64,000 nt of DNA from Amphiura filiformis (taxonomy: Eukaryota > Echinodermata > Ophiuroidea > Amphilepidida > Amphiuridae), in the NCBI RefSeq assembly GCF_039555335.1, contig NW_027305510.1, forward strand, positions 806,001-870,000. Direction: 5' to 3'. The position numbers and the translations under genes were made by a program. The stretch's first letter is position 1. Each line of letters starts with the position of its first letter. Below, one piece after another: positions 46,287 through 56,890 of this stretch. Below the pieces are notes generated by a model. It saw only the letters and a list, made by a program, of their open reading frames with translations, ran no database searches and had not been told where the DNA came from.

Positions 46287-47755
46287 ATGGCTGAACTTTG
46301 CGATTTCTTCCGTTACGACGACAGTGAGGAGTCGAAAGATAGGTATCTCGATTACCTAACATTCAGCGACTTACCCAAAGATCGTCTCGTAAAGATCCTG
46401 AATTCAGAATGTCTACGGGGGGATACCGAAACTCTGTTTTTGAGTGACCAGAAACTCGAAAACCTGCCGATTGAAGGACACCGGAAGACTTTTTAAATTT
46501 TTCGTGTCGACCGACCTGTTTGCCAACACCGTACGACCTCTTCTTGCGCCGATATTTCGATCGGACGCGCCAACACCGGAGGCGTACCCGTTGGAGAAAA
46601 ATGTCGCCAAAATCTTCGAGAACATGGAAGCCAAAACTAAATTCGACAAATACAACGTCCTGAGAGTCCAGCGAATAATTCTCAAGAAGCGACAAGACGA
46701 GCAACGACCGGATCACATCAAGTCAGATCAGACAGCGCGTTACCGCGGCACCTACGAATTTCGTCAAGAGGACGGTGAACGGGGAAAGACCGTAAAGGAA
46801 TTTTTCCGCACCGGTTGGGTTTTTGTGAAATTTGCCAGCTTGAGCGAATTGGGCACGTTTGAAGAAGGTCATAACTCCAAATCACGGCATCCCGTCGCGT
46901 TGAACACGGCTGGATACGTGATAGCCGTGACAGACCAGGCGCCTACATGGGGTGCCAAGTTGCGCTCCGTCAAGATGTTTTTAATCAAGATCCTTTTCGA
47001 CATCACCTACATGTGGTATACTTGCGTACGTGAAAAAGATCACATTTTGTTCGAACAATGTCGATCGAGCGACGGCGGATTGGATCGTCAAAAGTTCGTC
47101 AGCGTTTTTGGGTCCTACTTTGTAGACCGTTATCACTACGACGCCGAGGGTCCGGTGCAACCAAAGATACGACGATCAGAGGCTTCCGACTCCTACTGGA
47201 CCAAGTATTCATCGCCCCTAACGATCGCTCAAGACAGTGAAATAGAGGACGACCAATCCCTTAATGGAGCACTGCCGTCACGGACCACGAGTAGAGCCCT
47301 GAAAAACACCGTAGCGAGTTGAAACATCGTTTGTACCGCGCTCTGCCCGTTATACTAGACAAATATGCATCGGACATACCCATCCCCGAAACAAGTCGAC
47401 GAACCATTGGCTGGGGAGATTACGTCTACTTCAAAGTTACGAGCGACTGCTATAGCGACAACGTGAAGAAGCCTTTTCGGTGTTTCACTCGATCGACATT
47501 AACTACGGTGTGCAGGTGTACAGAAGAAGCATGTTTGAAGATCTCGACTTTAATGACACGCCAGTCACCCAGGACGACAGTTTGAAGGATTTACTGGCAT
47601 CAAATTTGGTGAAATATTATAAAATTGAAGGAAGCGACGGTGACTTTGAAAGCACCCTTCTGAAGACGTACAAACGAGCGGCTATCGAATCATCGCCGAC
47701 AGATTCTAGTCCCCCCAAGAAAGGTGTCGTGTGGGTTTGGGAAAACGCTAAATAG
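46287..47755 (+). pseudogene. Novel two-member family protein B
   Basis: Paralogue of the intact gene at 30,467-32,059. It shares the start pattern (YDDSEES...LTFSDLPKDRLVKILNSE), the core FFRTGWVFVKFASLSELG and TWGAKLRSVKMFL, and a late GWGDYVYFKVTSDCY like GYGDLIRFCVSATCY. It lacks the acidic runs of copy A. TATATAAA at 46,243-46,250 is 37 bases before the start. It looks broken about twice. Function unknown. Confidence 0.7.
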
Positions 47756-48015
47756 CGTCGTGTAGTATTAAAGAGTTTGATCTTTCACTTAGGAAAGGAA
47801 AATAAAATGAGAGAGAAGAATTGTAATTTAAAAGAGGTTTAATTTAAACTGTAGTTATACAACTCAACAGCATAGCGTGCAATATATTTACAACATACGA
47901 CACGTTAAGATATACGTTTTCATTTCCTTCGTTTTATTGTCACTGGCAATGGCGGAAAATAAATTATTCATTTCAGGCCATACAACAAGTATTGATTGGT
48001 GAACATCAAACGATA
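47756..48015. other. Gap between genes
   Basis: AT-rich spacer with AATAAA near 47,801. No gene seen. Confidence 0.5.
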
Positions 48016-49049
48016 TCAAACATCGTAATCGTCGCATTGTGTCTCATTCGGGCCTCCGTCGATTTCAACATCACTGGGCAATTCGGTCAAATCATCGCCA
48101 TAATAGTAAGGTTGTCGTGTTTCTCTTACCTTTTAACAGGAAAAACAAGAAAAAGCGAACATTAGATCATTTAAAATGCTGAATAAAACAATTTTATATT
48201 TAATTTCCCGATGTAATGTCGTTACGTAATATTAACGTTTTGATAATTTAATTCTATGTACAACTTTACCTGTTCCTCGTGAGCTCTTAAATCGTTCTCT
48301 ACCTGCGTCAGACGGTCTTTTAATCGTATATTTTCATCGTGGCATCTTTCTCTGTCCTTTCTCTCCTGTTTAAAATCTTCCACGCAGACATCAATCTGCT
48401 CTCCCAACAACAAAACCTTTTCCTCTTCTTTCTCTCGTCGGGTGTCTCTACCATTCTCCAGTTCGGCAATCCTGTCTTTCAACTGAGCAACATGATCCGT
48501 AAGGGCGGCTATCTCGTCTTCTTTTCTCAGCAACAACGATTCAAGATGCCCAGTCTTTCTTTGACGATTTTTGGATTCTTCATTCTCAACTTGAAGACTC
48601 TCAAATGCCAATTCTGAAAAAACTTTCAACTGGGCAATATGATCCGTAAGGGCGGCTATCTCGTCTTCTTTTCTCAGCAACAACGATTCAAGATGCCCCG
48701 TCTTTCTTTGACGATTTTTGGATTCTTCATCCTCAACTTGAAGACTCTCAAATCCCAATTCTGATAAGTTGGGGCGTTCCCTTTTCGCTTCAAGATCTTT
48801 GTCGAACTCTGAGATTTGGCCCTGAAGATCGGCTACTTTATCCCGCAGTTCTCGGTTGGTTTTCGTGAGCTTCAAAACGTATTCCTCTCTCTGTGCGTCG
48901 TACCGTTGCCAATGTGTGTTCATTCTAATAACTTCTTTCAGTTGATCCACCAATCTCGTGTTTTCTCTTTCAAGTTGATCTAACTGTGAGTTCGTAATTC
49001 GAAGTTGTTCCACTTGATCGATGCCACTTTCATGATTAGATTTGGACAT
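48016..49049 (-). CDS. Coiled-coil protein with internal duplication
   Basis: The main frame (48,222-49,049) starts at MSKSNHESG. This ATG is chosen over one at 49,277 because a minus-strand TATATAAAA at 49,112-49,120 lies about 65 bases upstream of it. The protein is a continuous coiled coil and a paralogue of 24,954-25,871. A 49-codon unit with NRQRKTGHLESLLLRKEDEI is duplicated in tandem (48,481-48,616 and 48,628-48,763), nearly identical. GT...AG borders near the end suggest a short intron before a last acidic segment (PSDVEIDGGPNE) ending at 48,016. Function unknown. Confidence 0.65.
48481..48763 (-). repeat. 147-base tandem duplication inside a coiled-coil gene
   Basis: Two nearly identical units, offset by 147 bases and in frame, each encode FESLQVE.EESKNRQRKTG and the following helix. 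The low divergence shows a recent event. The length of 49 codons is exactly seven heptads, so the coiled coil keeps its register. Confidence 0.85.
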
Positions 49050-49446
49050 TGTCTGAGTAACACGACCAAAGTCCACTTGTATCACTTTTGTTTTCCTGCC
49101 GGCTCTGTGTCTTTTATATACGTCGACACCCAAGCTATCCCTTCGAGCAATATATCCTCGTGCGTTCCTCGCTGACGGTGTCTTTATAGCAACACTACTT
49201 GCGTTTTTACCAACTAGCAATCGCGTTGAGAAGAAATTAAAACGAAAACAAAAAAAAATATACATTGATTTGATCAATTCTTTAATAGCTCATTAGATAA
49301 TATAACTAATAGATACAAATTCTTGGAATAGCCTATAATTGCGACAAGAGGTATTCTAACTAAATGTTATATTTGTTTGTAATAGTGTTTTACCTAGTTA
49401 CAATTGCGGATCACCAAACGTCTGTCATCGAATATAACGTTCAGAG

Positions 49447-50830
49447 TTAAACTCTAAACACTATCCGAACATGTTCAAAGTTTTGAGCGTAAATGAGAGC
49501 CAAGCAAGCTTCGTTGTTTGAAACCAGTGTCTTCCAAAATTCGTCCGTCTTGTTTAGATATATTTCAAGTCGATCGCATCTGTTTCTGACGTCGCAAAGT
49601 TGTGTTTGCATAAGCGCGTAGCCGGACAAGCATGTCGATGTAGACGGTTTGCATTCTCGTTGTTCAGGCTGACGTTCGCGAATCGACATGTTCGAAATAT
49701 TCATCGTGTTGTTATCCGCGTCGTTCGTCGATTCTTGTTGAAAACTCGCTTCACCTAGAGTCGTAAGGTTACATTCGTCTTGATTCATCGGGTGTGTTTG
49801 CGAAATTACACTTGGTTTTCTGAGTTTATCCCACAACTTTTTTGCTCGACGCCTATTTCTTGCTTTTTCGTTGATCGTCTTTTGTTGTTCATCGGTCATT
49901 TGTTTTCTCCACTCTCGCATATAGAGCGTATGTTTTACTCTTCTTGCCTCTTCTTTGCATTCTCGTTGTTCAGGCTGACGTTCACGAATCGACATGTTCG
50001 AAGTATTCATCATGTTGTTATCCGCGTCGTTCGTCGATTCTGGTTGAAAACTCGCTTCACCTAGAGTCGTAAGGTTACATTCGTCTTGATTCATCGGGTG
50101 TGTTTGCGAAATTACACTTGGTTTTCTGAGTTTATATAGAGTTATAGAGCGCATGTTTTACTCTTCTTGCCTCTTCTTTGCATTCTCGTTGTTCAGGCTG
50201 ACGTTCGCCAATCGACATGTTCGAGGTATTCATCACGCTGTCATCTGCGTCGTTTGTCGATTCTTGTTGAAAACTCGCTTCACCTATGGCCGTAACGTTG
50301 CATTCTTCTCGATTCATCGGACGTTTTTGCGAACTTACACTTGGTTTTCCTAGTTTATCCTCCAGCCTTTTGGCACGACGCCTGTTTCTTGATTTTTCGT
50401 TGATCGTCTGTCTTTGTTCATCCGTCATTTGTTTTCTCTTCTCTCGCTTTCGGAATGCGTCTTGTACTTTTCTCGCCTTTTTGCGTTGCTCGTCCGTTTC
50501 GTAAAAGGTACGAGGTCTTGGCATGTATCCCCTAGCTTGGTATTTTAGTTGAAGTTGCTTTTTCTTTCTCAATTTGACCTGTTCTTTTTCAATTCGTTTT
50601 TGCTCTTGCGTCATTGTTTCACGCCGCCAATCTCTGCACCGTTGCGCATTCTTGTCCCTTAGTTCTTCGAACTTCTCAGGGTCCGTTTCTTTAGTTTTTT
50701 GCCAAAAACTCTCTTTCTTCTTCTGTTTTCTAGTGACATCACTTCGACTGCCGTTCTTACGAGCAGGACTACCAATTCCTTGTTCTTTCGACTCGGACGG
50801 CTGAATTGTGTTTCTATTTGTAAGATACAT
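49447..50830 (-). pseudogene. Repeat-bearing basic protein locus
   Basis: The N-terminal part (start at 50,830) is strongly basic, with AQRCRDWRRETMTQEQKRI and RKREKRKQMTDEQRQTINEK, a repeated WR..MT.EQ pattern that may bind nucleic acid. Three copies of a longer unit, each holding SFQQESTNDADD and NMSI.ERQPEQREC, lie at about 49,651, 49,959 and 50,180. A C-terminal helix (CDVRNRCDRLEIYLNK) may form a coiled coil. The locus looks broken about once. TATA-like AT-runs lie near 50,880-50,900. Confidence 0.5.
49651..50362 (-). repeat. Three copies of a roughly 180-base coding repeat
   Basis: Each unit begins (plus strand) with CATTCTCGTTGTTCAGGCTG and runs through the GATTCATCGG motif to ACTTGGTTTTC. 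The copies start near 49,651, 49,959 and 50,180. The first two are closest to each other, the third is more diverged, which gives an order of duplication. Confidence 0.75.
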
Positions 50831-51074
50831 GTCTTTGTTTGTTTCTTATAAAGGAATAATTTAAACTGTAAAACCGTTTTATATATATATTTATAAACAG
50901 CAGAATGTCTATCTTCGACGTCAAACCTTGGAAATTTATAACGTGAATGAATGTAACATATTATTTTGGTATTTTATTTTATGTCTTATCCTGGATGTGC
51001 TTTCTCTGAGAATCTGGTCACTTCGTGATGCGTGACGTTATAGTATTTTTTCTATTCTTTACTGTGTCGTTTTG

Positions 51075-51283
51075 AATGGACACCTCGTCGTCAATTTGCT
51101 CTATAGAGTTATTGCAAACGAGGTGTCCATTTCTTTGCCGTGCATATTATTTTTCTTATTCTTTTTTGTGCCGTTTTGAATGGACACCTCGTAATCAATT
51201 GCTCCATAGAGCTTTTCCAAACGAGGTGTCCATTTCTTTGCTATGTATATTATTTTTCCTATTCTTTACAATGGACACTTCGT
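51075..51283. repeat. Hairpin repeat array, hr- or origin-like
   Basis: Two units of about 100 bases each contain an inverted pair AATGGACACCTCGT ... ACGAGGTGTCCATT with about 28-29 bases between the arms (51,075-51,088 with 51,118-51,131; 51,179-51,192 with 51,221-51,234). The loop includes a conserved CAATT(T)GCTC.ATAGAG. A third left arm (AATGGACACTTCGT, 51,270-51,283) has no partner. The array is in a 590-base gene-free gap between genes that end toward each other or flank it. It resembles replication-origin or enhancer repeats of large DNA viruses. Confidence 0.75.
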
Positions 51284-51516
51284 AACCAATTGCTTTATAC
51301 AATGTCTCGAAATTAATCCCCTTTAACAAATAATAAAGCGACAAACCACAACGTATATTTTCACGTGTTATATGTTTATTAAAAAATAATTTACATTTAC
51401 AATTTAAGATAAAAATTTAAATCCCTTGCTTGGTCGTCAGATCATTCGCGATTTCATCTTAGGGATTTTTTTGGTGAAGATACCCACAGATAATCAATTT
51501 GATAATTTAAAGTCAG

Positions 51517-52407
51517 TTAATCGCCCTCGCTTTCCTTCAACCACTCGTGTCGTAAGATTTCTTCCAGCCGGGGCCTCTTTTCGGGGTCGACGGACAGCAT
51601 GGATCCAACGAGATCTCGAAACGAAGTAGAAAGACCATCCGGAAAACGTAGTTCACCGCTACAGATTTCTTCTTTATTTTGGAACGGAATGTCTTCGGAA
51701 GCAATTGAGAACAGAGTGATGCCGAGCGTCCACACGGTTGCAGGTACAGCGTGATAATTGCCGTATTTGTGCCATTCTGGAGGAGCGTACACAGGAGTAG
51801 CGAGGAACTCCGTGTATTCCCCGTCTCGTAACAGCGCTCCTCCGCCGAAATCTATAAGCTTGATTGTATTGTCTTTCAAGTCTACCAACATGTTTTCTTC
51901 TTTTAAGTCTCCGTGTAGAACTTTGGCTTTGTGGCACGCCATCGTCGCTACCACCATCTGACGAAAATACACGCGACTTTCGTCTTCGCTCAGTGTGCCT
52001 TTGGCTTGTACTAGATTGAACAGGTCGATATATTTTTCCGGACGTTCCATGATGTAATAGCATGTGTGAGTGTCCTCCAGAAAATCCAACAGCTGAATGC
52101 ACCCAGGGATGCCAATTACCTGACGCAGCAAGACCAACTCCATTATCCTCGCAATACTTTTTTGAACCACCTTGATCACGACCTGCGTATGGTGAGAGAG
52201 AAAAGACGGAGAAAGATATTAGAACGACTTCGTGTTGAATCAACACTCTTTGTATGTTTTTGACCGTGTGCCTATTCTCTTCTGTATTCCCCTTGTACAC
52301 TCACCGGTAATCCGTCACACCGACGCTTTCCTTCCCAAACTACACCACATCCTCCGTTACATATGTGCTTACCAAACTTGTATTTCAATATAATCCCGTG
52401 CGACATT
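51517..52407 (-). CDS. PIM-like serine/threonine kinase
   Basis: The main segment closely follows PIM kinases: YIMERPEKYIDLFNLV, KVLHGDLKEENMLVDL, IKLIDFGGGALLRDGEYTEF, VYAPPEWHKYGNYHAVPATVWTLG and EDIPFQ. The glycine-rich loop (NGGCGVVWEGKRR) is encoded in a short segment from 52,407 just upstream, with GT...AG borders between, so an intron before the VIK lysine strand is likely. PIM kinases promote survival and growth, and are constitutively active. The proline-rich hinge signature (ERPE) is present. A TATTTAAG-type box lies near 52,450. It is divergent from the next kinase across a CRE-type promoter. The catalytic motifs appear mostly complete. Confidence 0.8.
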
Positions 52408-52471
52408 TTCGTCAAAATGTTGCGAGTGGAACGTATCGCGGTGCTTAAATAGGAAGCTCTTAGTTATTTCG

Positions 52472-52611
52472 TGACGTAACGTATATTTAACGTGACGTCA
52501 CGCGTACTATTACAAACCCAATCGATGTGACGTAAAGCTTTGTTTTTCTTTCGCTCGAATTAACGGTGACGTCACGATTTGATATTGAGGCATCGTTGAT
52601 GCGTGACGTCA
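52472..52611. promoter_or_regulatory. Divergent kinase promoter with CRE-type sites
   Basis: TGACGTCA at 52,493, 52,567 and 52,604 and TGACGTAA at 52,472 and 52,528 lie between the PIM-like kinase (minus, start 52,407) and the second kinase (plus, start 52,706). This is the densest of the three CRE-type gaps. Confidence 0.75.
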
Positions 52612-52705
52612 CAGTTCTCGTATTATTCTGTAATAAATAGAGCGTGTTTGCCCTCCGGTCATTCATTCGCCGTTTTAGCTACAGGATACATCGAAACACA
52701 TCAGA

Positions 52706-53751
52706 CATGGAGTGCATAGACGTAGATGCCCCTCCGGTTAAGAAGAGAAGAGTAGAAGTAGGCGCCTCTCCGGCGAAAAAGAGACAGTTATTAGAAGATT
52801 ATCATTCCACGGTTGACTTGGATCCACTGACAGACCTGATGAGAAGCAAACCAAACTCAACGTACAAGTATATCAGGGATTTTCCGAATCACACCAGACG
52901 ATCCAAAGACCGTCCAGTCGTCGGTTTGGCAACGGATACGATAACAAATGAAAAGGTGAATATTACGAAGCTCGTCGTTACACATTGAAAGACGCGAAGA
53001 CTTTTTGACAAATTCAAGTAATGACGTTGGAAAATTTATTTTAACACTTTCTCTTTTTCTCGTCTCTCTTTTTTTTTTCATCCTTGCAGGTGATTCTGAA
53101 GCGACATTCCCTCGTTTGGGCTCCGATGGCGTCACCGAGCATCGAGGTCGATTGCCTGAAGCGGTTGAGGGGCATGGGATGCGTTATCGAGCTGCTGGAT
53201 TACTACAAAGAGAACGACGAACTCGTGATTGTGTTGGAATACCCTTCCCGGTGCTGTACTCTTTACGAATGCCTGAAGAATCATCGTCATCTTCCGGCGG
53301 AGATGACGTGGCAATCAATCATCGCTATGATAGCGAACGCTCTGCTAGTCTGTAAAGATAAATACATAGTGTATCGCGGATTGGAACCAAAGAACGTGCT
53401 GCTCTGCGCCAACGGCGGTGAATTTTCCGTCAAACTGTTGGACTTTGAAGATTGTATCGACATTCAATCGACATTCTTCGACGTTCAGAACGGTGGACCC
53501 TGCGAGAGAAGATTCGTCTATCCGAGGATTACCGTTCGCCGGAACAGGACATCGATGAAGGGGACTACGACCAGGAGGCCGCGCAAGTGTACGCTCTAGG
53601 TCGCATATTGCACGACATGGTAACGAATGGACTCGTTAGAGACTGCTCCGCAGCCAGGATAATGTCGGCCCGCATGACAGCAACGAATCCGGAACGCAGA
53701 CCGACGTTGGAAAGTGTAGTAGCCAACAAATGGTTGAACGGGGAATTCTAA
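52706..53751 (+). pseudogene. Divergent kinase, pseudokinase-like
   Basis: The N-terminus has a nuclear-localisation-like PPVKKRRVEV and a repeated SPAKKRQ. A kinase-type N-lobe follows (VVGLATDTITNEK, then VILKRH after a GT...AG-bordered gap), with IEVDCLKRL as helix C and VIVLEYP as hinge. The C-lobe has a degenerate catalytic loop (KNVLL) and KLLDFEDC, and a late NPERRPTLESVVANKWL. The catalytic signature is not typical, so it may act as a pseudokinase. The intron-like gap lies at the same place as in the PIM-like gene, next to the VIK strand. The locus looks broken about once. Confidence 0.65.
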
Positions 53752-53929
53752 AGGGTTCAATTATTTTGATCGTAATGTGAACTTTGTACATTTTTTATGT
53801 TGAAAGTCAAATAAATATATATAATACTTTGACAGCAAACTAGATTGCGCCTTTATTCTTATGACTGGTACAAATGTTTTTAAAAAAGCGACGTGTTTGT
53901 AGTAAGATACCAAGGAATCGTACAACAGA

Positions 53930-55516
53930 ATGATGACCACCGACTTTGAAGAAGCAGCCTCCTTCGTATTGACTTGCTCGATATGTTTCGAGTATTACTC
54001 CGATCAGAACCTGCCAAAACAACTGTTCTGTCAGCACGTTTGCTGCGAAACTTGTCTCGGTAAACTGCAAACGCTGGGACCTCCAAATGCACCGATCACT
54101 TGCCCCATGCGATGCGCAGAAAACACGGTCGTTCCGCCGGGTGGTGTAGCGGATTTGAAGACCAACATTTACTTGTTAACGCTTGCCGAACAGCTTCCGA
54201 ATAAGGTAGGAGGATCACCGTCGAAGGAGCCTCTCGATGAAGGCGTTCATTGTCTGCGAGGTGCGTTGAATCGATATGAATCGTCCAAGGCTGAACTCGA
54301 AGCTGAGATTCGAGAACTGGAAAATGCTGAAAGTGTTATTCGAGAAAGCACGAGCACCTCGCAGGAACGCGTACGTCGTAGCGTGCAACTTTACGTAGAC
54401 GTTGTGAGAAGAGAAGAAGCAGAGTTACTCGATTTCGTCTCGTTAGAAGGCGCCAAAAAATTGCAAAAGGTTCGCGAGAAACTTGCAGAGGCCGAGAAAC
54501 GTCTCGCAAAGTTCATCGATATCGAAAACGTTTCCTCGACGGTCGATAACGTTGATTCTGCCAATTATCTGGCCAGCAACACAACGGTTATACCGCTGCT
54601 ACAAAAACTTAATCGAGCCACTCAAGAGCTGATAGAGGAACCGTGCCGATTTTCGACAATCGTATTCGACCCTCGCCGAATCGACAAACCTCCAAACCTT
54701 GGACGATTTGTGTCCTCCGTGCAACTGGAGCCATGCGAGGAAAAGACTTTAACGGACTTCGTATCGGCCAAACACATCCACTTGGCTCGCAAGTGCAAAG
54801 GGTTACCAGGAAGCGACGGTGCGAACGATGCGTTGTGCGTGTGCGATCATTTTCGGGGAACACTGACCGTCTTTCAGAAAATAAATGGCAATTACGAAGA
54901 AGTTAAACGTCTCGCAAACGTGTCCCACCTTCAGGATGCCATCATCAACGACGATGCGTCACTCTGGGTAGCTAAATGGTCGTCCATCGTTCGTTACGAA
55001 TCATTGGCGGTGGATCGGTTTGATGTGATTCAGTCTAACGATAAGCGATTGACGGGTTACAATTGTCTGTCACGAGGCGAACACGGTGACGTGTTTGCGG
55101 GAGATTACATAGAATGCAGCGTAGGAAGATACGACAGAAGAGGTGTTCTTACAAAAGTGTACCAAACTGCCGTTAAACCTAACTTCGTTCACGTCGTCAA
55201 AAATTCCCATTTAGTATTAAGCGACTGGAAAGCGTGTAAGGTTAGCGTGATGGATCTGTCGAACGGTAAAGAAATGTTGGCGATCGACGTGACGTCGAGG
55301 GTACAAGGAATGTGTTACCATGAGAAATCCGACTGTTTGCTCGTCGCGAGCTCAGATTCAGGAAACGGCGTGATAGAACAGTATTGTTTTCAAAGTGGTA
55401 CGTTCGTAGCCCGTATCGCGCAAAGACTGTTACGTCCCATGAGCATCACGATGGATTCAGACGACACGTTGATCATTGCCAATGGCAAAAATGTACAATT
55501 CATGAAAGTATTGTGA
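53930..55516 (+). CDS. RING-coiled coil-propeller protein (TRIM2/3-like)
   Basis: The 528-residue intact frame has a C3HC4-type RING at about residues 16-59 (CSICFEYYS...CQHVCCETCLGKL...ITCPMRC). No B-box is seen. A coiled coil follows (about 105-195, LEAEIRELENAESVI, AEAEKRLAKF). The last 240 residues hold repeats like an NHL-type beta-propeller (DALCVCDHFRGTLTVF, DSDDTLIIANGKNVQF). In TRIM-NHL proteins the RING is an E3 ubiquitin ligase and the propeller binds RNA or protein. This is a likely host-derived ubiquitin ligase. Confidence 0.8.
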   Translation: MMTTDFEEAASFVLTCSICFEYYSDQNLPKQLFCQHVCCETCLGKLQTLGPPNAPITCPMRCAENTVVPPGGVADLKTNIYLLTLAEQLPNKVGGSPSKEPLDEGVHCLRGALNRYESSKAELEAEIRELENAESVIRESTSTSQERVRRSVQLYVDVVRREEAELLDFVSLEGAKKLQKVREKLAEAEKRLAKFIDIENVSSTVDNVDSANYLASNTTVIPLLQKLNRATQELIEEPCRFSTIVFDPRRIDKPPNLGRFVSSVQLEPCEEKTLTDFVSAKHIHLARKCKGLPGSDGANDALCVCDHFRGTLTVFQKINGNYEEVKRLANVSHLQDAIINDDASLWVAKWSSIVRYESLAVDRFDVIQSNDKRLTGYNCLSRGEHGDVFAGDYIECSVGRYDRRGVLTKVYQTAVKPNFVHVVKNSHLVLSDWKACKVSVMDLSNGKEMLAIDVTSRVQGMCYHEKSDCLLVASSDSGNGVIEQYCFQSGTFVARIAQRLLRPMSITMDSDDTLIIANGKNVQFMKVL

Positions 55517-55615
55517 TATACTCTAAATATAATTTATAATTATACATCGTGTTTACGTTGTACACATATAAATGTTACTTCGTTGACAATTTGGCAGACA
55601 GCTGTGTTGGTCAAA

Positions 55616-56629
55616 ATGGTGCTCGTTAGATGCGAAGAAATCGTTGTCAATGATAATCAGACTTTGAAGCAATGGTTAATCGGCACCAGAGAGGTATCGA
55701 TCGATAAGGTTCCTTTCGTGGATCTGGAAAGAAAGGCAATGTTGAAAATTAAAGACGAAAGTGGAAAGGAAATCTCGTTCGGGCCTTCGTCTTTATCCGC
55801 TACGACGCTGAGAAGACTTGGATGCAAAACAGTGGAAGATGCCGTCGACGTCTTCGACCTCTGTCGCGTTACTATTTCGTCCGATAAACTTGAATTGGCG
55901 TTCGATTTTGTTAATAGAAAAGATTTAGAAATCGAATTGAAGATCGACCACTTCCCGAAGGAAGTAGTCGTCGCTAAGAACGTCAGTGCCTCATCGGAAG
56001 CTATTTTTGGCTCGGCAAAAGAGGCGCTTGATGACGTGGACGAAACGGATGCAATGGATTCCGTCTACTCTCACATACCCATCAAAATAGGCAATTGCAC
56101 GAAATACGTAGATTTAAGAGAAGTCGGTCGTGAATTTTGTAATGATATCGACGTACTTTGCCAACTTGATTTGGAGACGTACTATCGAAGTTTAACATTT
56201 TGGTTCGAAGGAGTTTTGCCATTTCGACGTGAAAACGACACCACCTTGTTGTTACCCGTTCCACCCACGACGAAAGTTTCGTTCAAGGAATTTCGTTTTA
56301 CAGACCAAGATCTTCACGGGGGTGATGCCATCCGACCCAGCACACAGTACGGCGATTGGAAACAGGACGTCGACAATGGTTTTAATTATTGTATGGCTCA
56401 CAAAGGACAACCGTTCGTTTACGATAGTTTGCAGAGGAGAATCAGACGTTTAGTTTTGTGGCAAGATCTGAAAAAAGAAGCTGTCGACAGACTTGTGCAA
56501 GAATGCGGTTGGCCCGTGCACAAAACGACGTCGTTTACGAAATCATTCGAAGCTAAATTTCGTAACACGAGATGTATGTTTTCTTACAATAAAGACAAAG
56601 GGTTTGGACGGCGACCGTTCCTGAAGTAA
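55616..56629 (+). CDS. Unknown 337-residue protein
   Basis: The frame begins at MVLVRCEE (55,616); an upstream alternative start at 55,583 adds 11 residues. It shows mixed alpha/beta content with RREND...VPPTTKVSFKEF and DSLQRRIRRLVLWQDL. There is no signal peptide or membrane helix. No known family. The tail KDKGFGRRPFLK is basic. It follows the RING gene on the same strand. Confidence 0.65.
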   Translation: MVLVRCEEIVVNDNQTLKQWLIGTREVSIDKVPFVDLERKAMLKIKDESGKEISFGPSSLSATTLRRLGCKTVEDAVDVFDLCRVTISSDKLELAFDFVNRKDLEIELKIDHFPKEVVVAKNVSASSEAIFGSAKEALDDVDETDAMDSVYSHIPIKIGNCTKYVDLREVGREFCNDIDVLCQLDLETYYRSLTFWFEGVLPFRRENDTTLLLPVPPTTKVSFKEFRFTDQDLHGGDAIRPSTQYGDWKQDVDNGFNYCMAHKGQPFVYDSLQRRIRRLVLWQDLKKEAVDRLVQECGWPVHKTTSFTKSFEAKFRNTRCMFSYNKDKGFGRRPFLK

Positions 56630-56890
56630 TGGGTGGAACGATCGATCATTAAACACGGACAGATATGTACGCGCCAATAGTTTAATAATAGAAAATTGGA
56701 CGAATATGTTTTTGAAGAGAGTCAACAAATGAGTCAGTAAACAAACCAATTGTGTATTTTGTGTTTTTTTTATTATTATTATTGCGGATGGCACCGTAAA
56801 ACGGCGTTATGTTGTTTGACGCATCATTTAAACCCTGCAAGGTAAAACATTTTTCGGTTGACGAATGAAGCGAAGAATCTCATCTTGTTT

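Noticed and set aside
51076-51285. Open frame with repeated MDTS/WTP segments
   Set aside because: It is produced by the hairpin repeat array and has no protein-like features.
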